64,000 nt of DNA from Chlamydia caviae GPIC (GCF_000007605.1 NC_003361.3:310001-374000); one strand, 5' to 3'; positions 36,028 to 45,004 are shown, numbered from the stretch's first letter. Numbers and translations: made by a program. The notes: generated from the letters alone by a model not told the origin.

Positions 36028-37629
36028 TTATTCCCCATACTCTTGTCGCATAGCAGCAAATAATTTTTCTAAACGGAGAGAGCTATTGACGAGTTGTCGT
36101 TGACGTTCAATGCCTTCATCATCATCATCACTACTCTCGCTGATTCCATCCAGCTGTAATTGCAACCATTCTTGATCAACTTGAGGTTGGTAATCATCCG
36201 AAGGCGTGGAGTACGTGCGTACACTATCTTGACGTACAAGAGGTCTTCTTGATAAAGGAGACGAGGGGGTTGAGCTTGATAATGGAGAGGGTATTATGGA
36301 AGTAGAAGATTCTATGAGTACCGTTTGGGAAAATCCTACGGTTTTTTTCGTTTTAGGACGTGCTCCAAGGAGTTCATCTCCCAGGCTTTGTCTCCTCCTT
36401 TCTAACGGTCGCGATAGTGGGGCGGCTGCATCTTTGGGGTTGTTATAATTTAACATGGCTTGTTTGTATATCTGTGCATGCTCATCGTTCGGATCATCAT
36501 ACTTAATGTCAGTCGTTTTGTTGTCATCCAGGGGAACATAACCGCAGGTAGTTAAAATTAACATAAAGAGTTTGACGAACTTTTCCATCTCGTAACCTAA
36601 ACATCCGTCAGAGAGTGTTAGGGGGGAATCTTCTCCCGCACTCATGAGGCGTAGAATATCAAATACTGTAGTTACTAAATGTGCTTCTTTAACCCCTAAT
36701 TTTCCTGTAGTTCCGCTTTCTAGAGAATAAACCTCTAAGTCTGAGAGGAATCTTGTCATTTTCTTTTTGTCGTATTTTATCCCAATTGCCCGCGTAGGAT
36801 CCGGATACATGTTTTTATCGGTTGCAGGCGATAGAGATGATCTATCTAGACTTAACCGAGATAGAGGCAATTCATCTTCAGTGGTAGGTTCTAAGATCCA
36901 ACATTTCAGAGGCGTATGCTGGTAGATAGGCTGTGTCCAAGATTTCTCTTTCATAATTTTAAATAAGAGAGGGAGAACAGATTTTGCGAGTGGACTTCCC
37001 GGGAGATCTTTAGTAAGGTCATAGAAATATTGTTGGGATAAATGAACGAAAGATCCGGTAAGTTTCTTTTTAGCTTTTTTACATGCTTTCTCAAGATCTT
37101 CTTGTTCTTCTTCTGTTATGTGGCGGTTATTAATAGCCATCTTAGTAATCTCCCAGCGCAGTTCTTGCAGCGCTAAAGCTAGACTTAAAGGCCCATACTT
37201 CTTATCCATTTGTTGCATAACCTTAGGGATGTTCGTCGTTATTGGGGTTTCTACAATACAACAGGCTTTAAAGCAGGCACAGAGCCAACTTCCAAAGCAT
37301 CCACAACGATAGGAGCAGCGCGGCGCGCACTGATCGTAACAGACCAAACAGCCTTGTTGTATATGAGGATTCTTAATTATCCGTTGAGAATCCTCTACCA
37401 GTTGTTGAACACGTTCAACAGTTTGTAAAAGACCATCCTCGTTGTTTGGGCTTAATAGCAATTTCATTTCTGTTGTTGTTGATGATGGCTGGGGTTGGCT
37501 TGTAACTACCGGTGCAGATGCTATGCTACCATCGTCTTGATCGTTTTCTGTCTGATTTGCGGTAGTTTCAGTTGTTCGAGTATAAATACATGAAATATTA
37601 GGAATATTGGGACAACCTGGGAAACACAT
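36028..37629 (-). CDS. Cys-rich hypothetical protein, MCxP family member 3
   Basis: 533 residues, starting MCFPGCPNIPNISC. It is a longer, more diverged paralogue of the two genes to its left. It has the same order of blocks: LLLSPNNEDGLLQTVERVQQL, a Cys cluster at 94-124 (with CxxxCxPxCxxxC and LCACFKACC), QQMDKKYGPLSLALAL, then ITEEEQEDLEKACKKAKKKL. The C-terminal 130 residues are Ser/Pro/Arg-rich with a short acidic stretch (SESSDDDDEG). There is no signal peptide. The divergent 419-bp region upstream carries a nested inverted repeat, direct repeats and a G13 tract. The function is unknown. Confidence 0.85.
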   Translation of the reverse strand: MCFPGCPNIPNISCIYTRTTETTANQTENDQDDGSIASAPVVTSQPQPSSTTTEMKLLLSPNNEDGLLQTVERVQQLVEDSQRIIKNPHIQQGCLVCYDQCAPRCSYRCGCFGSWLCACFKACCIVETPITTNIPKVMQQMDKKYGPLSLALALQELRWEITKMAINNRHITEEEQEDLEKACKKAKKKLTGSFVHLSQQYFYDLTKDLPGSPLAKSVLPLLFKIMKEKSWTQPIYQHTPLKCWILEPTTEDELPLSRLSLDRSSLSPATDKNMYPDPTRAIGIKYDKKKMTRFLSDLEVYSLESGTTGKLGVKEAHLVTTVFDILRLMSAGEDSPLTLSDGCLGYEMEKFVKLFMLILTTCGYVPLDDNKTTDIKYDDPNDEHAQIYKQAMLNYNNPKDAAAPLSRPLERRRQSLGDELLGARPKTKKTVGFSQTVLIESSTSIIPSPLSSSTPSSPLSRRPLVRQDSVRTYSTPSDDYQPQVDQEWLQLQLDGISESSDDDDEGIERQRQLVNSSLRLEKLFAAMRQEYGE

Positions 37630-37656
37630 AACGTCACCTTATTTAAGAGATTAACC

Positions 37657-37721
37657 AGTGAATTCTTGTGCATTTTAGATCCGCGTTTGGATACAGATAA
37701 TCTCTGTATTCTGAATTCACT
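37657..37721. repeat. Nested inverted repeats upstream of Cys-rich family member 3
   Basis: The outer arms AGTGAATTC (37657-37665) and GAATTCACT (37713-37721) enclose inner arms ATACAGA (37691-37697) and TCTGTAT (37703-37709), all perfect. It lies 28-92 bases upstream of the ATG at 37629, in the presumed leader or operator. Confidence 0.6.
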
Positions 37722-37772
37722 CCAGATTTCGATTTTTTAAATTTTGTAGCGTTGCTCTGCGAGAACTAGGAG

Positions 37773-37811
37773 AATTTCTTGTCTGTGTAAAGCTCTTAAT
37801 TTCTTGTCTGT
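37773..37811. repeat. 14-bp direct repeat, 25-bp period
   Basis: AATTTCTTGTCTGT occurs at 37773-37786 and again at 37798-37811. It lies in the divergent control region between the Cys-rich gene and the DUF2608 gene. Spacing is about two and a half helical turns. Confidence 0.7.
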
Positions 37812-37878
37812 CAACGCTTTTGGTAGAGGTATTATTGTAAAAAAATTTTTTAAATCCATTAGTTTTTCAAAAAAATTA

Positions 37879-37909
37879 TTTACAATTGTTGGGGGGGGGG
37901 GGGTAAAGT
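37879..37909 (+). promoter_or_regulatory. Candidate promoter with a poly(G)13 spacer (possible phase-variable switch)
   Basis: TTTACA (37879-37884, 5 of 6 to TTGACA), a spacer of 19 bases that contains G13 (37891-37903), then TAAAGT (37904-37909, 4 of 6 to TATAAT). The optimal 17-bp spacing would need G11. The 38049 gene starts about 130 bases further on. The G tract is a fact; the promoter reading is inference. The rest of 37630-38048 holds only the repeats listed separately. Confidence 0.5.
37891..37903 (+). repeat. Poly(G)13 tract in divergent intergenic region
   Basis: Thirteen G in a row outside any gene, in an otherwise A/T-rich region. The only other pure long G/C run in the window is the G14 inside the pmp at 15136. 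Confidence 0.97.
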
Positions 37910-38048
37910 TGCCCTGAGAACTATGTGTAAAGGCGTTTTATTGTAAATATTGGTGGGGAAGTTTTTTGAGATTTTTTATGAATAAAATCTTTTTTATTGA
38001 TTTTATTTCAAAAAATTATTATTACTTCTTCCTTGTTTTAACCAAGGT

Positions 38049-38915
38049 ATGGTAAACGTGACCCATTGGCTGAAATATTTTCCTAAGATATTGGTACTTG
38101 CTTTTGCAATCTTAGGAGTATTATCTCCAGCTGAAGCAGCGAAGAAACACTCTGTGCCCATGACCATGGCCTATTCTTTTGGTGATGTTTTTGCTCATTT
38201 AGAAAAAAATGAGGAGGAAACGTTATTTTGCATCAATGTGGATACCGTCATTCAGCATAAGTATATAGGTTCTCCGGGTTGGCATCAAAGTAGGTTATCG
38301 AAGCTTTCTACGCGTTTAGGAGATTTTTATAACGCTAAGAGACGTGTGGAAGAAGAACAGGTTATTGTAGATACATTGCTAAGCAAAAGGTGTTTGGAGC
38401 CAGACTTTGCCGAGCAGTTTGCTCGCCTACTTTCTGATTATTCGTGTTCCTTGTTGGGGATTTCTTTATCAGGTAGTGAATCTGTTTCTTCAACATTAAA
38501 GAGTCTGAAAGAATTGGGGATAGCCTTGCGCTCACAGGCGTTTTCCCAACAAGATTTTTGCCTGGATACTCATGCCAAATGTAGTGCATCCGCATTGGTG
38601 CAAGAGGGGATTTTATTTTGTGGGGCTTCAGAAATCTCAGAAGCTATGAAGTTGCTATTTACCTATGAAAATAAAACTCCAAAGAACATCATATTTTTAA
38701 CTGATAACCCCGAGGAAGCTAAAGCTTTAGGGCGCGAGTGCTTGGGGTGGGGAATCGCATTTTTAGCTTTCATATACTATCCTGCTGCGGAAAGCTTATT
38801 TTTTTATGCAGACCCTTTTTCCACAGCAGTAGGGATTCAAGAGGAACAGGCATTGAAGGTTATCTCCGATGCTGCAGCGCAATTATCGCTAGATTCTCTT
38901 AATCAAAAGAGTTAA
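38049..38915 (+). CDS. Secreted DUF2608 / HAD-like protein 1
   Basis: 288 residues. The signal peptide is WLKYFPKILVLAFAILGVL, with cleavage near AEA. The body fits DUF2608: TLFCINVDTVIQ replaces HAD motif I (normally DxDxT), then GSPGWHQSRL, and a late NIIFLTDNPEEAKALG with hydrophobic strands resembling the HAD motif for Mg binding. The nucleophile Asp is Asn here, so catalysis is doubtful. AAGG lies one base before the ATG at 38049 but ten before the GTG at 38058, so the true start may be 38058 (MTHWLKYF). It is paralogous to the next gene. The possible poly(G) promoter lies upstream. Confidence 0.8.
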   Translation: MVNVTHWLKYFPKILVLAFAILGVLSPAEAAKKHSVPMTMAYSFGDVFAHLEKNEEETLFCINVDTVIQHKYIGSPGWHQSRLSKLSTRLGDFYNAKRRVEEEQVIVDTLLSKRCLEPDFAEQFARLLSDYSCSLLGISLSGSESVSSTLKSLKELGIALRSQAFSQQDFCLDTHAKCSASALVQEGILFCGASEISEAMKLLFTYENKTPKNIIFLTDNPEEAKALGRECLGWGIAFLAFIYYPAAESLFFYADPFSTAVGIQEEQALKVISDAAAQLSLDSLNQKS

Positions 38916-38941
38916 TATTATTTATCCGAAACAAGCCTTAC

Positions 38942-38986
38942 AGCATCCTCTCTGTCCCCCTGAGAGGATGCTTAGGGCCCTTTTTT
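38942..38986 (+). terminator. Hairpin terminator between the DUF2608 genes
   Basis: AGCATCCTCTC (38942-38952) pairs with GAGAGGATGCT (38962-38972), with T6 at 38981-38986. It implies that the second DUF2608 gene has its own promoter. Confidence 0.75.
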
Positions 38987-39092
38987 ATTTCTTTTCGACA
39001 TCTTCAAAACATTATCGATACGCGTATATAAAAAATGTTTCTTCCTAAAGGCAGGCTCTGTAAAATAAAACAATTTTTTTTAGAGTGTTGCC

Positions 39093-39911
39093 ATGAAGGT
39101 TCTATTTTTTATCCTAGCGATCTTTTCTGTATTTTCCTTAGAAGCGAGTATTATCCAAGTTTCTAATGCGCAGGCTGTCAATAAGTATGCAAAGCAAGAA
39201 ACGCTAGTTTTACTAGCCTTAGAGGAAACAATGATTTTCCCTAAGCAGATGGTAGGAAACTCTTCCTGGTTTCACCAGCGTTTAGAAAGTGTGAAAAACG
39301 AAGAGTCTATTGCAGATCCCTTTGAAAAGGCCTTTGCTGAAAAAATCGCCGTATCTTTTGCTGTAGACTATGAGCTGATCCATTCAGATATCCCTAAAGT
39401 TATAAAAGCTTTATCTTTATCGCAAGCCTGGGTCTTGGGGGTTTCTCAACTTCCCATTCCTATGGCAAAACATTTTCTGCAAACTGCTCAAGATCTGGGA
39501 GTCGGATTTTCTTCATGTCTACCTATACGTGAGGATGGATGGATGCAACATCCCAAAACGCTTGCTAAACCGCAACACGCGATTTTTATAGAAGATCAAG
39601 TGCTCTTTACTGGAAGACTCGTTAATGAAATTCCCCTGGAAGAAGTGCTGGCTGTCTTATTTGCAACGATAGAAACACTTCCGAAACAAGTAGTTTACTT
39701 AGACGCAAATAAAGATAACCTCATTGCTGCAGAAGCTGCCTGCAAACGAGCGAATATCTTCTTTATCGGTATGCACTACAGTCCTGCAGAGCAACGCCTA
39801 CAAGGATACAAATCTGACATTGCTGAGATGCAGTGGTTACAATTGTGTACACATCTTTCTGATGAGTACTTTCAGTCTCTGCTTACCTATGTCATTGGAC
39901 CGGAAGGTTAA
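39093..39911 (+). CDS. Secreted DUF2608 / HAD-like protein 2
   Basis: 272 residues. It has a short signal peptide (MKVLFFILAIFSVFSLEAS). The family layout is as in the gene before it: TLVLLALEETMIF at the HAD motif I position, GNSSWFHQRL, FTGRLVNEIPLEEVL, then QVVYLDANKDNLIAAEAACKRANIFFIGMHYSPAEQ. Both motif I acidic residues of DxD are altered (Ala-Leu-Glu), so it is probably not an active phosphatase. It is predicted to sit in the periplasm or at the surface. The role is unknown. A hairpin terminator and tRNA-Ser follow. Confidence 0.8.
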   Translation: MKVLFFILAIFSVFSLEASIIQVSNAQAVNKYAKQETLVLLALEETMIFPKQMVGNSSWFHQRLESVKNEESIADPFEKAFAEKIAVSFAVDYELIHSDIPKVIKALSLSQAWVLGVSQLPIPMAKHFLQTAQDLGVGFSSCLPIREDGWMQHPKTLAKPQHAIFIEDQVLFTGRLVNEIPLEEVLAVLFATIETLPKQVVYLDANKDNLIAAEAACKRANIFFIGMHYSPAEQRLQGYKSDIAEMQWLQLCTHLSDEYFQSLLTYVIGPEG

Positions 39912-39926
39912 GAATCCTACCTTAAG

Positions 39927-39976
39927 AAAATTAGGGAATCCCCTCACTGCAAAGTGGGGCATGTTCTCTAATTTTT
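39927..39976 (+). terminator. Terminator after second DUF2608 gene
   Basis: AAAATTAG...CCCCTCACT, a GCAA loop, then AGTGGGG...CTAATTTTT: a long imperfect stem with a terminal T-run. It lies 16 bases past the stop. Confidence 0.75.
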
Positions 39977-39997
39977 AATCATTTAGGAAATAGAAAA

Positions 39998-40084
39998 CGG
40001 AAGAGAAGGGATTCGAACCCCCGGTTCCTGTAAGAGAACTTCTGATTTCGAATCAGATGCATTCGACCACTCTGCCACTCTTCC
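39998..40084 (-). tRNA. tRNA-Ser (anticodon CGA)
   Basis: 87 nt, class II with a long variable arm. The acceptor GGAAGAG pairs with CTCTTCC, with discriminator G. The anticodon stem TCTGA/TCAGA encloses the loop TTCGAAA, giving CGA, which reads UCG. The T-arm GGGTTCGAATCCC is present. CCA is not encoded. It lies at the border of the lineage-specific block. Confidence 0.95.
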
Positions 40085-40418
40085 GCGAATACATTAGTTT
40101 AGGCTTTCCTTACTAGGAAATCAAGCGCAACCATAATTTTCTCACGCCTCCTAAAGCACTAACAACAAGATCAAAAACTCTTCCTCACACGAATACAGTT
40201 GCTCTTTCTACATTGGCCTATTCAATAACAGAACGTTGAAAATAAAAGAGATGGGAGTTTCTTTTCTTGGAATCGAGAATCAAAACAAAATTAATTAGAA
40301 TTATGAAATTCTATATAAGCAGTTTAATAAAAACGCTTGGATAAAAACATGTTAAAAGTGTGTTTTTTGATTTAAAATGGAGTATAGATTTTTGATTTTT
40401 TGATTTTTTTATTTTATC
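40085..40418. other. Intergenic region between tRNA-Ser and the DUF255 gene
   Basis: 334 bases, A/T-rich, with divergent orientation of the flanking genes. It must hold the promoters of both the tRNA (minus) and the DUF255 gene (plus). I see no convincing boxes, hairpin or open frame. Confidence 0.5.
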
Positions 40419-42521
40419 ATGTCGCAGCCGTTATATACGAATAGACTTATTAGTGAGAAATCTCCGTATTTGCTTCTTTATGCCCATACTCCGGTAAATT
40501 GGTATCCTTGGTGTAGTGAGGCTTTTGATCTTGCTGTGGAAAAAGATAAGCCAATTTTCCTTTCTATAGGGTGTGCACATTCTCGATGGTGCCAGGTGAT
40601 GCTTCGCGAAAGCTTTGAAAATCCTGAGGTTGCTGCGATACTCAATGAGAATTTTATTAACATCAAAGTAGATAAAGAAGAGTTGCCTCATGTGGCGAAT
40701 CTCTATTTTGATCTTGTGCAAATGCTTTCGATCTCGGGGGAACATGAAAGTTCTCCCTCATGGCCACTAAATGTATTTTTAACTCCGGATCTTCTTCCTT
40801 TTTTCTCCGCAAATTATTTAGGAGCAGAGGGGAAATTAGGGATCCCTTCATTCTCACAGACAATAGAAAGACTCCACATGATGTGGGAAGATCCTGAAGA
40901 AAGAGAGACGCTTGTTCATCAGGGGCATAAAGTTCTTGAAATAGCTTCATTTATAGAAAAATGCGCAAGGAAAGAGATGCTCGAAGAGGGCTCTCTTCGA
41001 AAAACAGTGGAAGCCCTATACCTTGGTGTAGATCCGCATTATGGAGGGGTGAAAGCTTTTCCTAAAACCCCACCAGCCTTGCTTAGTCAATTTCTCCTGC
41101 GCTATGGAGTGGAGTATCAAGATAACAGGAGTTTGTTCTTTGTAGATCGTTCTTTGCAAATGATGGCTCACGGGGGAATTTTCGATCATTTGGCAGGAGG
41201 GTTTTACTGTTATGCCATAGATGATAGATGGTTAATTCCCTGTTTTGAGAAGCGTCTCGTGGATAATGCTTTCTTGGTATTAGACTATCTCGACGCTTGG
41301 GTTTGTATGAAAAGACCCGAGTATGGCTCTGTAGCTAAGCAAACTCTCCATTATATCCTTTCTGAGCTCTACAATCCTGAAGTGGGAGCTTTCTATACCT
41401 CAGAACATGGAGAACATTGGGGAGATTTTGATGGGGGGTATGCAACATGGTCAGGAGAAGAAATCCGCGAAGTTCTGGGAGAGAATGCCGCGATTTTTTG
41501 CGAGTATTATGGGATTTCTCGAGAAGGATTTTGTAACGGAAGGAATATCCTACATATTCCTTCAAATATTGATGTCGAAGAGATCGCAGATAAGCATGGC
41601 TGTAGCGTTGAAGAATTTTATGAGATTATCGACAGGCTTAAGGAAAAGTTACGTATGTACAGGGCGACTAAGGTGCGCCCATTTAAAGATGACCAGTCTC
41701 TGACATTCCAAAATGGCTGGATGGTCTACACACTAGCATATGCAGGAAGAGTCCTTGGTAATTCCTACTACATTGATGTAGCAAAGAAATGTGGGGAGTT
41801 TATCTGCGAAAATTTATGCAGACACTCTAAGGTGCTACGTAGATGGCGTGATGGAGAAGCAAAATATTCCGGAGGTCTTGAAGATTATGCAGGAGTTATT
41901 TTAGGAGCCCTAGCTCTTTATGAAACAGGGTGTGGAGCTAAATGGTTGCTTTTGGCAGAAGATCTCATGAAAGAGGTGATCTTATCCTTTCGTTCCGAAA
42001 GTGGGGGATTTTACACTACAGACGGTAAAGATGCCGCATTGCTTTTAAAACAGGAGAATCTTTCTGATGGGGAGACAATATCTGGAAATGCTCTTGTCTG
42101 TCAGGCTTTGATAAAATTACATATGCTTACCGAAAAAAAACACTACCTGACTTATGCGGAAGATATTTTGCAGATAGCCCAAGCTCGATGGCATACCCAT
42201 AAGTTTTCTTCTTTAGGGAGTCTCATAGCCGCGCAATCTTATTTTTCACGTAAACATCAAAAAATTCTTATTTCTTTAGCTAACGATCAAGATCGCGAAG
42301 CGATCCTATCCTGCTTCGCGGGATTATTTCTTCCTCAAGTTTCCCTTGTTTGGATGAGCGCGAAAGATAGTGAATTGTTAGAAGCTATTCTTCCTGAATA
42401 CGAACATAGCTTAATCCCTAAGGAAGGCCAAAAGTCTTCGGTGATTTGTCTTTTAGAATCGGGAGTGGGAAGGAAATTTTCTAATATTGAAGCATTTCGC
42501 GCCTACCTACATTCAAATTAA
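40419..42521 (+). CDS. DUF255 / YyaL-like protein (thioredoxin-like plus alpha/alpha-barrel), CT356-like
   Basis: 700 residues, full length for the YyaL/SSP411 family. The N-terminal 160 residues are a thioredoxin-like fold ([23 protein letters not shown]), and the rest is a glycosidase-like alpha/alpha toroid. The usual CHWC redox site is SRWC here ([13 protein letters not shown]), so the first Cys is lost, though another Cys lies three residues earlier. Conserved [11 protein letters not shown] (for GGFGxAPKFP), [17 protein letters not shown] and KRLVDNAFL segments are present. The biochemical role of this family is not established. No ribosome site is visible before the ATG. It is first in a run with the SurA-like gene and rsmA. 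Confidence 0.88.
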   Translation: MSQPLYTNRLISEKSPYLLLYAHTPVNWYPWCSEAFDLAVEKDKPIFLSIGCAHSRWCQVMLRESFENPEVAAILNENFINIKVDKEELPHVANLYFDLVQMLSISGEHESSPSWPLNVFLTPDLLPFFSANYLGAEGKLGIPSFSQTIERLHMMWEDPEERETLVHQGHKVLEIASFIEKCARKEMLEEGSLRKTVEALYLGVDPHYGGVKAFPKTPPALLSQFLLRYGVEYQDNRSLFFVDRSLQMMAHGGIFDHLAGGFYCYAIDDRWLIPCFEKRLVDNAFLVLDYLDAWVCMKRPEYGSVAKQTLHYILSELYNPEVGAFYTSEHGEHWGDFDGGYATWSGEEIREVLGENAAIFCEYYGISREGFCNGRNILHIPSNIDVEEIADKHGCSVEEFYEIIDRLKEKLRMYRATKVRPFKDDQSLTFQNGWMVYTLAYAGRVLGNSYYIDVAKKCGEFICENLCRHSKVLRRWRDGEAKYSGGLEDYAGVILGALALYETGCGAKWLLLAEDLMKEVILSFRSESGGFYTTDGKDAALLLKQENLSDGETISGNALVCQALIKLHMLTEKKHYLTYAEDILQIAQARWHTHKFSSLGSLIAAQSYFSRKHQKILISLANDQDREAILSCFAGLFLPQVSLVWMSAKDSELLEAILPEYEHSLIPKEGQKSSVICLLESGVGRKFSNIEAFRAYLHSN

Positions 42522-42632
42522 CCCTTTGTTTTTCATGCTTTTCTCATGAAGATTTTTCTCGAAGTGGTCAAAATTAGGTTAATTTCCTATAGTTAATCCC
42601 TAGACATGTCAACCATTATGGAGTAGCAAATC

Positions 42633-43715
42633 ATGAAGAACAAAACACTAAGCGTTTTCTCTTTGGTGGGGTTGGTTTGTTCGGTAGGAGTTTTACCAGG
42701 CAATGAAAGTTCTCTCCCTGTACAACGGGAGTATCCAAGTCGTACAGAAAGAATCCCTGAAGATCCTGCCGGAATTGCTATTCATGATCGTGTGTTATTT
42801 AAAATCGATGAAGATAACGTTGTTACGACTTTAGATGTTATACAGAAGCTTAACCTTCTTTTTGCTTCTTCATACCCTCAGCTTATGGATTCTTATCCTG
42901 CGCGTTCGCAATACTATACAGCCATGTGGCCAGTAGTTTTAGAATCTGTAATAGACGAGTTTCTTATGGTTGCCGATGCTAAGACTAAAAAAATCCAGGT
43001 GGACTCTACTACAGTGAATGAAGAAATTGAAGCAATGTTTGGTAGAGATCTATCTCCTTTGTATGTACATTTTGACATGACCCCCGAAGATGTTTTCAAC
43101 GTGGTAAATCGTACCCTAATTGCTCAGAGAGTCATGGGTATGATGGTGCGCTCTAAGGTAATGTTGAAAGTTACCCCAGGGAAAATTCGCGAACATTATA
43201 ATCAGCTGGCTGAAGATGCAGCAAACACTACTGTATGGAAATACAGAGTTGTTACGATTAAAGCAGCTACAGAGTCATTATCGAGCCAAATTGCCGATAA
43301 AGTCTGCGCTAGGTTAAATGAAACGCAAAGCTGGAATAAAGAGCGTTTATCTGCTCTTACTCTTTCTCAAGGAGGGCAGTTTGTCTGTTCTGAAGAGTTT
43401 ACACGCAATGATAAAGAATTATCAGAAGCTCATAAAATGGAATTGTCCTCGGTAAACTACCCACAAACTATTTGCAGCCTACCTAAAGCCCATAAGTCAG
43501 GACATAAGCTTTATGTGCTTCTTGATAAATCTGCAATGGCAATGCAGCCCCTAGAAGAAATGGAAACGCAGATAAAGCAGACGCTATTTATGAATTATGC
43601 TGGGACTATAGAAAGTCAGTATAAAATGAAATTGCGTACACGCTATGGATTTGACTCTTCAACGATTGCTAAATTGCTTTCTGAAGAAGCTCCGCCTCTA
43701 TTTTCATTGCTTTAG
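42633..43715 (+). CDS. Secreted SurA/PrsA-like N-domain protein (CT355-like)
   Basis: 360 residues. The signal peptide ([20 protein letters not shown]) leads into a helix-rich body. The segment [25 protein letters not shown], followed by [33 protein letters not shown], is the pattern of the SurA N-terminal chaperone domain. No clear PPIase parvulin motif is found; KYRVVTIKA may be a degenerate remnant. It probably handles outer-membrane clients in the periplasm. It is eight bases upstream of rsmA, so the two are co-transcribed. Fold assignment is inference from pattern. Confidence 0.7.
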   Translation: MKNKTLSVFSLVGLVCSVGVLPGNESSLPVQREYPSRTERIPEDPAGIAIHDRVLFKIDEDNVVTTLDVIQKLNLLFASSYPQLMDSYPARSQYYTAMWPVVLESVIDEFLMVADAKTKKIQVDSTTVNEEIEAMFGRDLSPLYVHFDMTPEDVFNVVNRTLIAQRVMGMMVRSKVMLKVTPGKIREHYNQLAEDAANTTVWKYRVVTIKAATESLSSQIADKVCARLNETQSWNKERLSALTLSQGGQFVCSEEFTRNDKELSEAHKMELSSVNYPQTICSLPKAHKSGHKLYVLLDKSAMAMQPLEEMETQIKQTLFMNYAGTIESQYKMKLRTRYGFDSSTIAKLLSEEAPPLFSLL

Positions 43716-43723
43716 GAGATCTC

Positions 43724-44560
43724 TTGTCACGCAGCTCCCCAGATCAACTTACCCGTTTCTTAGCTCAAGTCCAAGGTCGTCCTAAAAAAGGTCTATCACA
43801 GAACTTTTTGATAGATGGGAATATTCTAAGAAAAATTCTTGCTGTCTCTTGCGTAGAAGCTGGGGATTGGGTTTTGGAAATCGGTCCTGGATTTGGCGCT
43901 CTTACCGAAGTCCTCGTGAATCAAGGGGCGCATGTCGTTGCTTTAGAAAAAGATCCCATGTTTGAGGAAACACTAAAGCAACTTCCTATAGATCTAGAAA
44001 TCACAGATGCATGTAAGTATCCGTTATCCCAGTTGGAAGAGAAAGGCTGGCAAGGGAAGGGAAGGGTCGTTGCGAACCTGCCTTATCATATTACCACACC
44101 CTTATTAACGAAATTATTTTTAGAAGTGCCTAACCAATGGAAAACGGTTACGGTAATGATGCAAGATGAGGTTGCACGACGTATTACCGCACAACCTGGA
44201 GGGAAGGAATACGGATCTCTAACTATATTTTTACAATTTTTTGCCGACGTACGCTACGCCTTTAAAGTGAGTCCTGGATGCTTTTTCCCCAAACCTCAAG
44301 TGTCCTCAGCTGTCGTACATATGACAGTGAAAGAGACCTTTCCGCTTGAAACCTCCCTCCATCAGAAATTCTTTTCTTTAACTCGAGCTGCTTTTGGACA
44401 AAGACGCAAATTATTAGCTAATGCTCTTAAAGATCTTTATCCTAAAGAATTAGTTTTCTCCGCTCTAAACCAATTAAACTTTTCTGAAAAAACCCGTCCA
44501 GAGACCCTCTCTCTCAACGAATATCTTCAACTTTTCCATCTCCTTTCCTCGAACGCCTAA
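43724..44560 (+). CDS. rsmA: 16S rRNA (adenine1518-N6/adenine1519-N6)-dimethyltransferase
   Basis: 278 residues. It dimethylates two adjacent adenines in the 3' hairpin of 16S rRNA during small-subunit assembly. The start codon is TTG at 43724, supported by AGGAG seven bases upstream. The SAM-binding motif [15 protein letters not shown] is at 50-64. The catalytic NLPY is at 118-121, followed by [21 protein letters not shown] and [13 protein letters not shown] are family signatures. It lies eight bases after the SurA-like gene. Confidence 0.95.
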   Translation: MSRSSPDQLTRFLAQVQGRPKKGLSQNFLIDGNILRKILAVSCVEAGDWVLEIGPGFGALTEVLVNQGAHVVALEKDPMFEETLKQLPIDLEITDACKYPLSQLEEKGWQGKGRVVANLPYHITTPLLTKLFLEVPNQWKTVTVMMQDEVARRITAQPGGKEYGSLTIFLQFFADVRYAFKVSPGCFFPKPQVSSAVVHMTVKETFPLETSLHQKFFSLTRAAFGQRRKLLANALKDLYPKELVFSALNQLNFSEKTRPETLSLNEYLQLFHLLSSNA

Positions 44561-44790
44561 GAAGACCTTAGGATCTGCTGACAAGTATTTTTTTATCTTA
44601 AAACTTAATAGATAGATTACATCTGCAGGAGTTGAATTTGTTTTTTTATAAAAGCGTTTTTTGAACAAAAAAGAAAGAAATAGAAAGCATAATATGGTAT
44701 TATTCTTCGTTGAGATTAACAGAAGAATAGGGGATTCATCCTGTAAAATTCTGTTTGTTTATAAATATCAATAAAGACTAGGAAGTTCTT

Positions 44791-44964
44791 ATGGAGACTT
44801 GGTTATACTATTCTAAATTGCCTACCCGTAATTATTATATTCCCTGCCTTCCCATGCTATCGCCAATTATGCTGCAAGCAGATCAGTGTCTTCCTACATT
44901 ATACCTGTCCCCCTTTAGCCGCTGTTGTGGAAAAACTACTTTTGTAGCGTCTGTAATGGGATAA
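44791..44964 (+). CDS. Small hypothetical protein (57 aa)
   Basis: An open frame of 57 residues starts at ATG 44791 with AGGAAG at a proper distance and ends at TAA 44964. The product (METWLYYSKLPTRNYYIPCL, then MLSPIMLQADQCLPTLYLSP and a Cys/Ser-rich end) has no family I know. It lies in the 444-bp gap between convergent rsmA and dxs. The remaining gap sequence (44561-44790) shows only a small CCTAAG/CTTAGG hairpin. It could be real or chance; the ribosome site is the main support. Confidence 0.4.
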   Translation: METWLYYSKLPTRNYYIPCLPMLSPIMLQADQCLPTLYLSPFSRCCGKTTFVASVMG

Positions 44965-45004
44965 CGATGCTGCTTCTTAAAGAAGACATCCTAATCTAGG
45001 CGTG

